NCBI GenBank assembly: GCA_030697205.1 | Contig: JAUYQP010000011.1 | Coordinates: forward strand, 33,677-97,676 | Origin: Mycobacteriales bacterium | GTDB taxonomy: Bacteria > Actinomycetota > Actinomycetes > Mycobacteriales > SCTD01 | Reading direction: 5' to 3' | DNA length: 64,000 nucleotides | In this document: in pieces, positions 47,988-57,481 of the stretch | Position numbering within the stretch: position 1 is the stretch's first letter | How the letters are laid out: each line of letters starts with the position of its first letter | The notes under the pieces: model-generated | Told to the model about the DNA's origin: nothing | Databases searched by the model: none | Seen by the model: the letters and a program-made list of their open reading frames with translations, nothing else | Program-made: the position numbers and the translations under genes

Positions 47988-48485
47988 CTACTTCTTCTTG
48001 GCAGCGGCCTTCTTCGCGGGGGCCGCCTTCTTGGCCGGAGCGGCCTTCTTGGCGGGCGCGGCCTTCTTGACCGCGGCCTTGGCGGGCGCGGCCTTCTTGA
48101 CCGCCGCCTTGGCGGGCGCTGCCTTCTTGGCCGGAGCGGCCTTCTTCGCCGGAGCCGCCTTGGCGGTGGCCTTCGCGGTCGTCTTGGCCGACGTGGCCGC
48201 GGCGACCTTCTTGGCTCCGCTGACGACGTCCTTGAAGCCCTGGCCGGCGCGGAACTTCGGCACCGAGGTGGCCTTGAGCTTCACGGCCGCGCCGGTCGCG
48301 GGGTTGCGCGCGGTGCGGGCGGCGCGGTCGATCTTCTCGAAGACGCCGAAGCCCGTGATGGCGACCTTCTCACCGCGAGCCACGGCGGCGGTGATGGCGT
48401 CGACGACGGCCTCGACGGCGTTGCTGGCGGTCCGCTTGTCACCGACCCGCTCGGTGATGGCCTCGATCAGATCGGCCTTGTTCAC
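47988..48485 (-). CDS. hupB: HU-type DNA-binding protein with Lys/Ala-rich tail
   Basis: Nucleoid protein of 165 aa. Residues 1-~92 are a full HU domain: NKADLIEAITERVG, ITGFGVFEKIDRAARTARNPATG and VPKFRAGQGFKDVV. The remaining ~70 residues are near-repeats of AAPAKKA and AAPAKAAVKKA, a histone-H1-like tail typical of actinobacterial HupB/HupS proteins that adds DNA bridging and is often acetylated or methylated. The start is GTG 48485, eight bases after GGAAGGGA. Convergent with the MutT1-like gene. Confidence 0.94.
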   Translation of the reverse strand: MNKADLIEAITERVGDKRTASNAVEAVVDAITAAVARGEKVAITGFGVFEKIDRAARTARNPATGAAVKLKATSVPKFRAGQGFKDVVSGAKKVAAATSAKTTAKATAKAAPAKKAAPAKKAAPAKAAVKKAAPAKAAVKKAAPAKKAAPAKKAAPAKKAAAKKK

Positions 48486-48622
48486 GACGGTGTCCCTTCC
48501 TGGACGGACGAGGCACTGTGCCCCTTGCCAGGAACGGTAGGGGTCACGAGGGGTCACCACAAACACCTCGACGTCGGAATCTGCTTGTGTCGCGGGCCTT
48601 TTCCCGTCACGACGACCCTGGA

Positions 48623-48868
48623 TCAGGTCGTTCCGGCGTCGTCCGCGGCACCCACGCGGCCCGCTTCCCAGTCCGACAGGAGGCTGTCGAGCCGGAGCGC
48701 GGCGCGGTCGACGTCGTGCTTGGCCGCATCGCTGATCGCGAGCAATCTCCTTGCAGCACGGGCTTTTTCGTCGTCGGAGACGTCGAGCGAACGCAACGCG
48801 CGGTGCGCGTCGCGCAGTCGGTCCGCGAGCGCCGCTGCTCTCGCCTCGGCGTCGGACGGGTCGGTCAC
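48623..48868 (-). CDS. Small helical protein co-transcribed with leuCD, hypothetical
   Basis: 81-aa protein whose GTG start (48868) overlaps the leuD stop by four bases (GTGA), the coupling used throughout this genome. The sequence is helical and charged: [62 protein letters not shown]. No membrane segment, Cys or catalytic motif. I do not recognise the family. Its place as third gene of leuCD makes a link with leucine metabolism possible but unproven. Confidence 0.62.
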   Translation of the reverse strand: MTDPSDAEARAAALADRLRDAHRALRSLDVSDDEKARAARRLLAISDAAKHDVDRAALRLDSLLSDWEAGRVGAADDAGTT

Positions 48869-49461
48869 GCCGTGACGCGCGCGCGGGGCAGGAAGGGGGG
48901 CCGACGTGACTCGAAGTCGTCGATCGCCTCGGCGTGCCGCAGGGTCAGTCCGACGTCGTCGAGGCCCTCCATGAGCCGCCAGCGGGTGAAGTCGTCGAGC
49001 TCGAAGGCCGCGGTGATGCCTGCGGCGCGGACCTCGCGGGCCTCCAGGTCGACCGTGACCTGGGTGGTCGGCTCGTCCTCGACGAGCTGCTGGAGCTCTG
49101 CCACGACCTCGGCGGGGAGCTGCACGGGGAGCAGCCCGCCCTTGAGGCTGTTGCCCCGGAAGATGTCGGCGAAGCGGCTGCTGATGACGGCCCGGAAGCC
49201 GTAGTCGGTCAGGGCCCAGACGGCGTGCTCGCGCGACGAGCCGGTCCCGAAGTTCTCCCCCGCGACGAGGACGCTCGCGCCCTGCCGCTCGGGCTGGTTG
49301 AGGACGAACGATGCGTCCTCACGCCACTCGCTGAAGAGCCCCGCACCGAAGCCGGTGCGCTCCACGCGCTTGAGCCAGTCACTCGGGATGATCTGGTCGG
49401 TGTCGACGTCGCTGCGGCGCAGCGGTACGGCGGTGCCGGTGTGGGTGGTGAAGGGCTCCAT
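48865..49461 (-). CDS. leuD: 3-isopropylmalate dehydratase small subunit
   Basis: Swivel-domain subunit that completes the isopropylmalate isomerase active site with LeuC. 198 aa: [20 protein letters not shown] (family motif near residue 20), then [17 protein letters not shown] with the substrate-binding loop and [14 protein letters not shown]. The start is ATG 49461, overlapping the leuC stop (TGATG). leuC-leuD coupling is standard. Confidence 0.95.
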   Translation of the reverse strand: MEPFTTHTGTAVPLRRSDVDTDQIIPSDWLKRVERTGFGAGLFSEWREDASFVLNQPERQGASVLVAGENFGTGSSREHAVWALTDYGFRAVISSRFADIFRGNSLKGGLLPVQLPAEVVAELQQLVEDEPTTQVTVDLEAREVRAAGITAAFELDDFTRWRLMEGLDDVGLTLRHAEAIDDFESRRPPFLPRARVTA

Positions 49462-50888
49462 CAGGAGGTGCTCCCGTCGGGGGTGGATGCGAGGGCGGGC
49501 AGGTCGGTGGGGGCGGCCAGCCGGCCGACGACGGCAGTGGCCGCGGCGACCTGCGGGGAGACGAGGTGGGTGCGACCGCCGCGGCCCTGACGGCCCTCGA
49601 AGTTGCGGTTGCTGGTGCTGGCGCTGCGCTCCCCAGGAGCGAGGGTGTCGGGGTTCATGCCCAGGCACATCGAGCAGCCGGCGTTGCGCCACTCGGCTCC
49701 AGCGTCGGTGAAGACCCGGTCGAGGCCCTCCAGCTCGGCCTGGAGCTTGACGAGCATTGAGCCCGGGACGACGAGCATCCGCACGCCGTCGGCGACCGTG
49801 CGGCCCTGCACGACCGCGGCCGCGGCCCGCAGGTCCTCCATCCGGCCGTTGGTGCAGGAGCCGAGGAACACCGTGTCCACGGCGATGTCACGCATCGGCG
49901 TGCCGGCGGCGAGGCCCATGTAGGCCAAGGCTCGCTCCGCGGCGTCGCGCTGGTTGCCGACCGGCAGGGCCTGCGGGTCGGGCACGGAGCCCGACAGCGC
50001 GACGCCCTGCGCGGGGTTGGTCCCCCAGGTGACGAAGGGGGTGACGAGCGAGGCGTCGAGCACGATCTCCTTGTCGAAGACCGCGTCGGGGTCGGTGCGC
50101 AGCGACTCCCAGTGCGCGACGGCGGCGTCCCAGTCCGCGCCGGTGGGCGCGTGCGGACGGCCCTGCAGGAAGTCGTAGGTGGTCCGGTCGGGGGCGATGA
50201 GGCCGGCGCGCGCACCCCACTCGATGCTCATGTTGCAGACCGTCATGCGGCCCTCCATCGACAGCGCCTCGATGGAGGCGCCGCGGTACTCCACGACGTA
50301 GCCCTGGCCACCGCCCGTGCCCACCTGCGCGATGAGCGCGAGGACGAGGTCCTTGGCGGTGGTGCCCGCCGGCAGGTCGCCCTCGACCGTGACGGCCATC
50401 GTGCGCGGCCGCGGCAGCGGCAGGGTCTGGGTGGCGAGGACGTGCTCGACCTCGCTGGTGCCGATGCCGAAGGCGAGCGCCCCGAACGCGCCATGGGTGC
50501 TGGTGTGGCTGTCGCCGCAGACGATCGTCATGCCGGGCTGGGTGATGCCGAGCTGCGGGCCGATGACATGGACGATCCCCTGGTCCTTGTCACCCATCGG
50601 GTGCAGCCGGACGCCGAACTCCTCGCAGTTGCGGCGCAGCGTCTCGACCTGCTGGCGACTGACCGCGTCACGGATCTCGAGGACGTCGGTGGGGACGTTG
50701 TGGTCCTCGGTGGCGAGGGTGAGGTCGGGCCGGCGCACGGCCCGACCAGCCTGTCGCAGCCCGTCGAAGGCCTGCGGGCTGGTGACCTCGTGCACGAGGT
50801 GGAGGTCGATGTAGAGCAGGTCCGGCTCACCGTCGGCACGTCGTACGACGTGGTGCTCCCAGACCTTCTCGGCCAGCGTGCGTCCCAT
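49461..50888 (-). CDS. leuC: 3-isopropylmalate dehydratase large subunit
   Basis: Aconitase-family [4Fe-4S] subunit of isopropylmalate isomerase (2-isopropylmalate to 3-isopropylmalate). 475 aa: [15 protein letters not shown] start, [23 protein letters not shown], and the three cluster Cys in [13 protein letters not shown] and [10 protein letters not shown]. The start is ATG 50888 after GGAGAGG. It is divergent from an IclR-type regulator, with a perfect palindrome between them. Confidence 0.96.
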   Translation of the reverse strand: MGRTLAEKVWEHHVVRRADGEPDLLYIDLHLVHEVTSPQAFDGLRQAGRAVRRPDLTLATEDHNVPTDVLEIRDAVSRQQVETLRRNCEEFGVRLHPMGDKDQGIVHVIGPQLGITQPGMTIVCGDSHTSTHGAFGALAFGIGTSEVEHVLATQTLPLPRPRTMAVTVEGDLPAGTTAKDLVLALIAQVGTGGGQGYVVEYRGASIEALSMEGRMTVCNMSIEWGARAGLIAPDRTTYDFLQGRPHAPTGADWDAAVAHWESLRTDPDAVFDKEIVLDASLVTPFVTWGTNPAQGVALSGSVPDPQALPVGNQRDAAERALAYMGLAAGTPMRDIAVDTVFLGSCTNGRMEDLRAAAAVVQGRTVADGVRMLVVPGSMLVKLQAELEGLDRVFTDAGAEWRNAGCSMCLGMNPDTLAPGERSASTSNRNFEGRQGRGGRTHLVSPQVAAATAVVGRLAAPTDLPALASTPDGSTS

Positions 50889-50906
50889 GGCGACCTCTCC
50901 TTGCAC

Positions 50907-50921
50907 TCTCAGTATCTGAGA
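50907..50921. promoter_or_regulatory. Palindromic operator between leuC and the IclR-type gene
   Basis: TCTCAG-TAT-CTGAGA is a perfect 15-base palindrome (six-base arms, three-base centre), 19 bases before the leuC start and 16 before the regulator start. The site is placed to control both directions. IclR-type regulators of the NdgR/LtbR group are known to bind the leuC promoter in streptomycetes and corynebacteria. Confidence 0.65.
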
Positions 50922-50936
50922 TGGCAGTATCAACGT

Positions 50937-51638
50937 GTGGAACAGACTAGCGGAGTCGGCGTCCTGGACAAGGCCGTCCTCGTCCTGGGTGCCATCGAGG
51001 GCGGCGCGCAGACCCTTGCTGAGCTGACGGCGCGCACCGGGCTGTCGCGCGCGACGGCCCACCGGCTGGCCGTGGCCCTGGAGGTGCACCGCCTGCTGGC
51101 CCGGGACCGCGACGGCCGCTGGAAGGTGGGCCCGCGGGCCGCGGAGCTCGCCGGAGGTCCCGCGGAGGACCTGCTACTGGCCCGCTCCGGCCCGGTGCTC
51201 CAGAGACTGCGGGACCACACCGGGGAGAGCGCCCAGCTCTACCGCCGGCAGGGCGACCGCCGGCTGTGCGTCGCGGCGTCCGAGCGCGGCAGCGGGCTGC
51301 GCGACACCGTGCCCGTCGGCAGCCTGCTGCCGATGACCGCCGGCTCCGCCGCGCAGGTCCTGCTGGCCTGGACCGACCCGGCCGAGCCGCCCGCCGGCAG
51401 CGCCTACACCGCCCGCACCCTCGCCGAGGTCCGCCGCCGCGGCTGGGCGCATTCGGTCGCCGAGCGCGAGCAGGGCGTGGCCTCGGTCTCCGCGCCCGTC
51501 CGCGGCCGCGACGGCCGGGTCCTGGCGGCGCTGAGCGTCTCCGGCCCGCTGGAGCGCCTCACCCGCTCCCCCGGCCGACTGCACGCCGAGGCCGTCGTCG
51601 CGGCCGCCGGCGAGCTCTCCCGCCAGCTCGGGGCCTGA
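50937..51638 (+). CDS. ndgR: IclR-family transcriptional regulator (NdgR/LtbR-type)
   Basis: 233-aa regulator. Winged helix-turn-helix in the first ~65 residues ([48 protein letters not shown]), then the effector-binding domain with [23 protein letters not shown] and a closing [22 protein letters not shown]. Divergent position next to leuC identifies the NdgR/LtbR group, which controls leuCD and other amino-acid genes. The start is GTG 50937 with no Shine-Dalgarno; CAGTAT six bases upstream could be the -10 of a leaderless message. Confidence 0.85.
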   Translation: MEQTSGVGVLDKAVLVLGAIEGGAQTLAELTARTGLSRATAHRLAVALEVHRLLARDRDGRWKVGPRAAELAGGPAEDLLLARSGPVLQRLRDHTGESAQLYRRQGDRRLCVAASERGSGLRDTVPVGSLLPMTAGSAAQVLLAWTDPAEPPAGSAYTARTLAEVRRRGWAHSVAEREQGVASVSAPVRGRDGRVLAALSVSGPLERLTRSPGRLHAEAVVAAAGELSRQLGA

Positions 51639-51746
51639 CCGGACTAGTCAGGTCAGGTGCCGCAAAACGGTCACACCGGGCCATGGCGGGCACCGCCGCC
51701 CGGCCGGACAGTGGGTGCAGTCGCCCCGCCCCCTCCGGAGGTCACC

Positions 51747-52019
51747 GTGCACCGCTCCCCCGTCCGATGTGTCACCGGCGTCACCGGCGTCACCGGCGTC
51801 CCGTCGCAGCGCCGCCGCGCCCGAGCCGGCGCCCCGGCCGCCCCCGTCGACCTCGCTGCCTGGCGCAGCCGCCACGAGGTCGCGGTGCGCCGCACCGCCG
51901 CGGCCCCCGTCCGCTACGTGCCGGCGGCGTTCCTCGACGCCCTGCAGGGCTCCTGGGGCGGCCTCGAGCCTGTGGAGGCCGCCGCCCTCGAGCTCGTCCG
52001 GCGCGTCTCGGCCCGCTGA
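51747..52019 (+). CDS. Hypothetical protein with VTG repeats
   Basis: 90-aa product from GTG 51747, six bases after GGAGG, which is the best evidence that it is translated. The N-terminal part has three perfect 9-bp repeats (51771-51797) coding Val-Thr-Gly three times, then an Arg/Pro/Ala-rich linker and a more ordered end: VRYVPAAFLDALQGSWGGLEPVEAAALELVRRV. No known domain. It lies between the IclR-type gene and the HNH gene, on the same strand. Confidence 0.5.
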   Translation: MHRSPVRCVTGVTGVTGVPSQRRRARAGAPAAPVDLAAWRSRHEVAVRRTAAAPVRYVPAAFLDALQGSWGGLEPVEAAALELVRRVSAR

Positions 52020-52067
52020 TCCACAGGCCGCACCCGGCCTGTCGCACCACCGCGTGACCATGTCGGC

Positions 52068-52751
52068 ATGGACTGCTCGGACCCTGGCTGCACCGCCCCC
52101 GTCTACGCCCGCGGTCACTGCTCGCGCCACTACCGCCAGCTCCTCCGCCACGGCACCCTGCTGCCCGACCAGGCGCCGACCGCCTGCGCCGTCGAGGCCT
52201 GCGACCGACGCGCCGTGACGCGAGGCTGGTGCCACGGTCACTACCTGCGCTGGTCGCGCCACGGCGACGTCCGCGCCGACGAGCCACTCCGCGAGGTCAC
52301 CCCTGACGCCTGCTCGGTCCCGTCGTGCGTCCGACCGCACCACTCCCACGGGTTGTGCCGCACCCACGTCGGCAGGCACCGGACTTCTGGTGACGCCGCA
52401 CCTGAGGAACCGGTGCGCACTCCCGCAGGTACCGGGTACGTCAAGCGCGGCTACCGCTACGTGCCCGTCGCCTCCGAGGACCGCTGGCTGGTGTCGGGGG
52501 CGACCAGCGCGGCCGAGCACCGCCTCGTGATGGCAAGGATGCTAGGACGCCCGCTTACCCCAGCCGAGTCCGTCCACCACCGCAACGGCCAGCGCGACGA
52601 CAACCGGCCTTCCAACCTCGAGCTCTGGTCGCGGTTCCAGCCACAGGGCCAACGCGTCGAGGACCTGGTCGAGTGGGCCCACCAGCTTCTGCTGACGTAC
52701 GCACCTCACGCGCTCCGCGAGGTCCCACCCGCGGCGGTGGATCGTCCCTAG
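52068..52751 (+). CDS. HNH endonuclease-like protein with three zinc-knuckle repeats
   Basis: 227 aa. Residues ~2-28, 40-66 and 80-106 are three copies of one motif: C-x4-C, then seven to nine residues, then C-x2-H (CSDPGC...HCSRHY; CAVEAC...WCHGHY; CSVPSC...LCRTHV). The C-terminal half has an HNH-type module: EHRLVMARMLGRPLTPAESVHHRNGQRDDNRPSNLELW, with the HH pair, the Asn in HHRNG and the second Asn in NLELW. Such proteins resemble phage and intron-associated homing endonucleases and mobile orphan HNH genes. It lies directly next to two tRNA genes, a common integration spot, but no integrase or phage gene is visible. Confidence 0.75.
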   Translation: MDCSDPGCTAPVYARGHCSRHYRQLLRHGTLLPDQAPTACAVEACDRRAVTRGWCHGHYLRWSRHGDVRADEPLREVTPDACSVPSCVRPHHSHGLCRTHVGRHRTSGDAAPEEPVRTPAGTGYVKRGYRYVPVASEDRWLVSGATSAAEHRLVMARMLGRPLTPAESVHHRNGQRDDNRPSNLELWSRFQPQGQRVEDLVEWAHQLLLTYAPHALREVPPAAVDRP

Positions 52752-52757
52752 ACGCAG

Positions 52758-52790
52758 AACTGTCCGACTACTTTGCGTAGTCGGACAGTT
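52758..52790. terminator. Hairpin between HNH gene and tRNA-Glu
   Basis: AACTGTCCGACTAC (52758-52771) and its exact complement (52777-52790) form a 14-base perfect stem with a five-base loop. It is placed to end both the HNH gene and the oppositely directed tRNA/gltX transcript. It is richer in A+T than its surroundings and has no T-run. Confidence 0.7.
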
Positions 52791-52798
52791 ACTGAATG

Positions 52799-52871
52799 TA
52801 CCCCCGATGGGATTCGAACCCACGCTACTGCCGTGAGAGGGCAGCGTCCTAGGCCGCTAGACGACGGGGGC
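52799..52871 (-). tRNA. tRNA-Glu (anticodon CTC)
   Basis: A 73-base cloverleaf read on the minus strand: acceptor GCCCCCG...CGGGGGT with discriminator A, anticodon stem CTGCC/GGCAG around loop CTCTCAC (anticodon CTC), and T arm with GGTTCGAATCC. CCA is not encoded. It follows gltX and tRNA-Gln on the same strand and charges with the product of gltX. Confidence 0.95.
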
Positions 52872-52907
52872 CGGACTTGGTCGTGCATGTGGAGTTGTGG
52901 TGATGCG

Positions 52908-52979
52908 CTGGGCTACCTGGACTCGAACCAAGACTAACGGAACCAGAAACCGTCGGGCTGCCAATTACCCCATAGCCCA
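52908..52979 (-). tRNA. tRNA-Gln (anticodon CTG)
   Basis: A 72-base cloverleaf on the minus strand: acceptor TGGGCTA/TAGCCCA, D stem GGG/CCC, anticodon loop TTCTGGT (anticodon CTG) and T arm TTGG-TTCGAGT-CCAG. The last pair of the anticodon stem (31-39) is T-T instead of a Watson-Crick pair. It lies between gltX and tRNA-Glu. CCA is not encoded. Confidence 0.94.
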
Positions 52980-53023
52980 CAGGTGCAGCGGTCGTGAAGT
53001 CTAGCGGACCGCGAGGTCGGACC

Positions 53024-54468
<1,445 letters not shown>

Positions 54469-54472
<4 letters not shown>

Positions 54473-55260
54473 CGGGACACCACCGGGTTGGTGAGGGTGC
54501 CGATGCCCTCGATGGCGCAGGACACCGACTGCCCTGCGGACAGCGGACCCACCCCGGCGGGGGTGCCGGTGAGGATGACGTCACCGGGCAGCAGCGTCAT
54601 GAAGGCGCTCACCCACTCGACGATCGCCCCGACGTCGTGCAGCAGCGCCGAGGTCCGACCGTCCTGACGGGGCTGTCCGTCGACGGTGCAGGTGACCCGC
54701 AGGTCGCGTGGGTCGATCTCGGTCTCGACCCAGGGACCGAGCGGGCAGAAGGTGTCGTGGCCCTTGCCTCGGGTCCACTGGCCGTCGGCCTTCTGGTGGT
54801 CGCGGGCGGTGACGTCGTTGCCGACGGTGTAGCCGAGCACCACGTCGGCGAAGCGCGCCCGCGGCACCTCGCGGCACAGCCGGCCGATGACGACGGCGAG
54901 CTCGGCCTCGTGGTCGACCCGCTCGCTGTCGCGCGGCAGCACGATCGCGTCGCCTGGTCCGACGACCGACGTCGACGGCTTGAGGAAGGTCACCGGCGTC
55001 GCCGGCGCCTCGCCCCCGGTCACGGCGGCCATCTCGGCGACGTGGTCGGCGTAGTTCTTGCCGATGCACACGACCTTGCTGGGCAGCACGGGGGCAAGCA
55101 GCCGCACGGCGCTCAGCGGGTGCTGCTCGCCGGTGGGCTGCATCGGGGCGAACGGGTGGCCCGCCATCGCGTGGACGACGAGGTCGGCGGGGTCGTCCCC
55201 CGGCCCCTCGACGACACCGAAGGAGACGTCCCCGTCACGGGAGAACCGGCAGATGCGCAC
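54469..55260 (-). CDS. Fumarylacetoacetate hydrolase family protein
   Basis: 263-aa enzyme of the FAH superfamily. The core starts after a short N-terminal domain: VVCIGKNYADHVAEM (~79-93), FLKPSTSVVGPGDAIVLP, the metal ligands in VDHEAELAVVIG (two Glu) and GYTVGNDVTARDHQ (Asp), then GDVILTGTPAGVG. All catalytic ligands are present. Substrates in this family vary (acylpyruvates, oxaloacetate decarboxylation, catechol-pathway hydrates), so no reaction is assigned. gltX-coupled location next to the leu genes is conserved in actinobacteria (Rv2993c position). Confidence 0.87.
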
Positions 55261-55309
55261 GAGGGGCGAGGCTACCCGGGCCGTCCCGCCCGGTCGCGGG
55301 GCCGGGCGG

Positions 55310-56875
55310 TCAGGACTGCTGGCGGTGGAGCCCCGACGTGTAGGCGTCGTCGAGGGCCTGCCAGGACGCGGCGATGACGTTCTCGTGGACCCCGACGGTG
55401 CTCCACTCGGTGTGGCCGTCGCTGGTCTCGACAAGCACCCGCGTCACCGCGTCGGTGCCGTGGGCGCCGCTGACGATGCGCACCTTGTAGTCGACGAGCT
55501 CGAGAGCCGACAGCCCCGGGTAGAGCTCCAGCAGCGCGGTCCGCAGCGCCGTGTCGAGGGCGTTGACCGGGCCGTTGCCCTCGCCGGTCGCGACGATGCG
55601 CGCGCCGTGGGCGTGCAGCTTGACGGTCGCCTCCGAGACGACCCTCTCGTCGTCGCGCCGCTCCACGATGACGCGCCAGCTCTCCAGCTCGAAGAAGCGC
55701 GGCCGCTCCCCCATCTCCTCACGCAGCAGCAGCTCGAAGCTCGCCTCTGCCACCTCGAAGGACCAGCCGACGCTCTCGAGGTCCTTCACCCGGTCGATGA
55801 CCCTGGTGATGGTGGCGGCATCGGGCTCGAGCCCGAGCTCGCGGCCTTTGAGCTCGATGGTCGCGCGGCCCGCGAGCTCGCTGATGAGCAGCCGCATGTC
55901 GTTGCCGACGACCGAGGGGTCCTCGTGCTGGTAGAGGTCGGGGTCGGCCTTGATGGCGCTGACGTGCAGCCCGGCCTTGTGGGCGAAGGCACTCGCGCCC
56001 ACCCACGGCTGGTGCGGATCGGGCGTGATGTTGGCGACCTCGGCGACGGCGTGGGAGACCCGTCCGAGCTCCTTGAGCCGGCCGTCCGGCAGCACCTGCC
56101 GGCCGAGCTTGGCCTCCAATGCGGCGACGACGCTGAAGAGGTCGGCGTTGCCCGACCGCTCGCCGTAGCCGTTGGCGGTGCCCTGCACGTGGGTCGCGCC
56201 GACGTCGATCGCGGTGAGCGAGTTGGCGACGGCGCAGGAAGTGTCGTCGTGGGCGTGGATGCCGATGCGCAGGCCGGTGGCGACCGCGGCGCCCACGACG
56301 TCCTGCAGCTGCGACGGCAGCATCCCGCCGTTGGTGTCGCACAGCACCAGCACGTCGGCGCCCGCGTCGGCCGCGACCCGCAGGACCTCCAGGGCGTACG
56401 CCGCATCCGCGCGGTAGCCGTCGAAGAAGTGCTCGGCGTCCAGGAAGACGCGCATGCCCTCGCCGCGCAGGTGGGCCACCGAGTCCCGGACCATCGCGAG
56501 GTTCTCCTCGCGGGTCGTGCGCAGCGCCCGCTCGACGTGGCGCACGTCGGCCTTCGCGACCATCGTGGCGATGCCGGCCCCGCTGTCGCGAAGGTGGGCG
56601 AGGTCGCTCGCGACGTCGCCGCCGGGCCGCCGGGTGGAGCCGAAGGCCGCGAGCTGCGCGGTCTGCAGGACCAGCTCGGTGCGGGCGCGGGCGAAGAACT
56701 CCGCGTCCTTGGGGTTGGCCCCCGGCCAGCCGCCCTCGATGAAGCCGACGCCGAGGTCGTCGAGGTGGCGGGCGATCGCGAGCTTGTCGTTGACCGACGG
56801 CGAGAAGCCCTCGCGTTGCGCGCCGTCGCGCAGCGTCGTGTCGTAGACGTGGAAGGCGTCGGTGGGGACGCTCAT
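55310..56875 (-). CDS. cimA: (R)-citramalate synthase
   Basis: Condenses pyruvate and acetyl-CoA to citramalate, a threonine-independent entry to isoleucine. 521 aa: TIM-barrel catalytic domain with [17 protein letters not shown] (10-26), [29 protein letters not shown] and [15 protein letters not shown], then the linker and the C-terminal regulatory LeuA-dimer domain (from ~430, [17 protein letters not shown]). The length and the GERSGNADL signature separate it from leuA at 59320. The start is ATG 56875. A leader peptide and attenuator sit directly upstream. Confidence 0.92.
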   Translation of the reverse strand: MSVPTDAFHVYDTTLRDGAQREGFSPSVNDKLAIARHLDDLGVGFIEGGWPGANPKDAEFFARARTELVLQTAQLAAFGSTRRPGGDVASDLAHLRDSGAGIATMVAKADVRHVERALRTTREENLAMVRDSVAHLRGEGMRVFLDAEHFFDGYRADAAYALEVLRVAADAGADVLVLCDTNGGMLPSQLQDVVGAAVATGLRIGIHAHDDTSCAVANSLTAIDVGATHVQGTANGYGERSGNADLFSVVAALEAKLGRQVLPDGRLKELGRVSHAVAEVANITPDPHQPWVGASAFAHKAGLHVSAIKADPDLYQHEDPSVVGNDMRLLISELAGRATIELKGRELGLEPDAATITRVIDRVKDLESVGWSFEVAEASFELLLREEMGERPRFFELESWRVIVERRDDERVVSEATVKLHAHGARIVATGEGNGPVNALDTALRTALLELYPGLSALELVDYKVRIVSGAHGTDAVTRVLVETSDGHTEWSTVGVHENVIAASWQALDDAYTSGLHRQQS

Positions 56876-56899
56876 GCGTGGGTGCTCCTGAGACGAGAA

Positions 56900-56967
56900 G
56901 ACCCCCCAGGCCCGAGGGCGTGGAGGGTCGCGCGCAGTGCGGGGGTCACTACCCCTGCAGTGCGCGC
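56900..56967 (-). promoter_or_regulatory. cimA transcription attenuator: pause hairpin, antiterminator and terminator
   Basis: On the minus strand: pause hairpin at 56967-56930 (ten pairs plus one mismatch, then GGGGT with ACCCC), directly followed by terminator GACCCTCC (56929-56922) paired with GGGGGGTC (56907-56900) and an inner GCCC/GGGC stem, then TTCTCGTCTC. GACCCCC at 56947-56941, inside the pause hairpin, can instead pair seven for seven with GGGGGTC at 56906-56900, destroying the terminator. A ribosome stalled on the two Ile codons (56978-56973) would open the pause hairpin and favour this antiterminator. Confidence 0.75.
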
Positions 56968-56993
56968 CTGCGAATGATCACGGTGCGGGTCAT
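56949..56993 (-). CDS. cimA leader peptide (Val-Ile-Ile)
   Basis: A 14-codon ORF, ATG to TAG, coding MTRTVIIRRRALQG. The Val-Ile-Ile run (56981-56973) lies before codons that form the left arm of the pause hairpin, the standard position for sensing charged branched-chain tRNAs. Basic residues follow the run, as in the leuA leader. The predicted transcript start lies within a base or two of the ATG, so the leader may be read without a ribosome site. Confidence 0.75.
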   Translation of the reverse strand: MTRTVIIRRRALQG

Positions 56994-57001
56994 CGCCCGC
57001 C

Positions 57002-57030
57002 ACGGTGCCAGTCGTCTCATCAGGCGTCAA
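57002..57030 (-). promoter_or_regulatory. Promoter of the cimA leader transcript
   Basis: TTGACG (57030-57025) is a good -35, followed after 17 bases by CACCGT (57007-57002), a weak -10. Transcription would begin at about 56995-56993, on or next to the leader ATG. It lies in the short gap after the CBS-domain gene stop. Confidence 0.5.
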
Positions 57031-57037
57031 ACGCGTC

Positions 57038-57418
57038 TCACGCCTTAGGACCGCTCCAGACCCGCACGAGGTCGCGGACGGAGAGCACGCCGACGACCTC
57101 GTCGCCCTCGCAGACGACGAGGTGCCGGAAGCCGCCGTCGACCATGACCTGCGCGGCGCGCTGCAGGTCCCAGTCGGGCGTGGCCGTCACGGCGTCGGGC
57201 GTCAGGTGGTCACCGGCGATCTCGACGTCGGGGTCCTGGTCCTGCGCGAGCGCCTCGAGCACGTCGCGCTCGGTGAGGATCCCGGGGCCGTTGCCGTCGG
57301 GGTCCATCACCACGGCCGCTCCCACCTTGCGGCCGGCCATCTGCTTGGCAGCCTGTCGCAGGGTGTGCGTCGGCCCCACCGTGAGCACCGCGGGGGTCAT
57401 GGCGTCTCGGACCAGCAC
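57038..57418 (-). CDS. CBS-pair domain protein
   Basis: 126-aa protein made of one CBS pair. First CBS: LVRDAMTPAVLTVGPTHTLRQAAKQMAGRKVGAAVVMD...GILTERDVLEAL. Second: MTP-like HLTPDAVTATPDWDLQRAAQVMVDGGFRHLVVCEGDEVVGVLSVRDLV. Stand-alone CBS pairs bind adenosyl nucleotides and act as energy or signal sensors. The GTG start at 57418 is seven bases after GGAGGT. It lies upstream of cimA on the same strand, separated by the attenuator. No partner can be named. Confidence 0.88.
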   Translation of the reverse strand: MLVRDAMTPAVLTVGPTHTLRQAAKQMAGRKVGAAVVMDPDGNGPGILTERDVLEALAQDQDPDVEIAGDHLTPDAVTATPDWDLQRAAQVMVDGGFRHLVVCEGDEVVGVLSVRDLVRVWSGPKA

Positions 57419-57481
57419 CGGCCACCTCCAGGTCGACTGGGGGCCGACCCTAGACCCGACGCGGTGTGCTCGTCAGCAGGC

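Noticed and set aside
52068..52790. Prophage or integrated element at the tRNA genes
   Set aside because: Only the HNH gene hints at mobility; no integrase, duplicated tRNA end or phage gene is present in the flanks.
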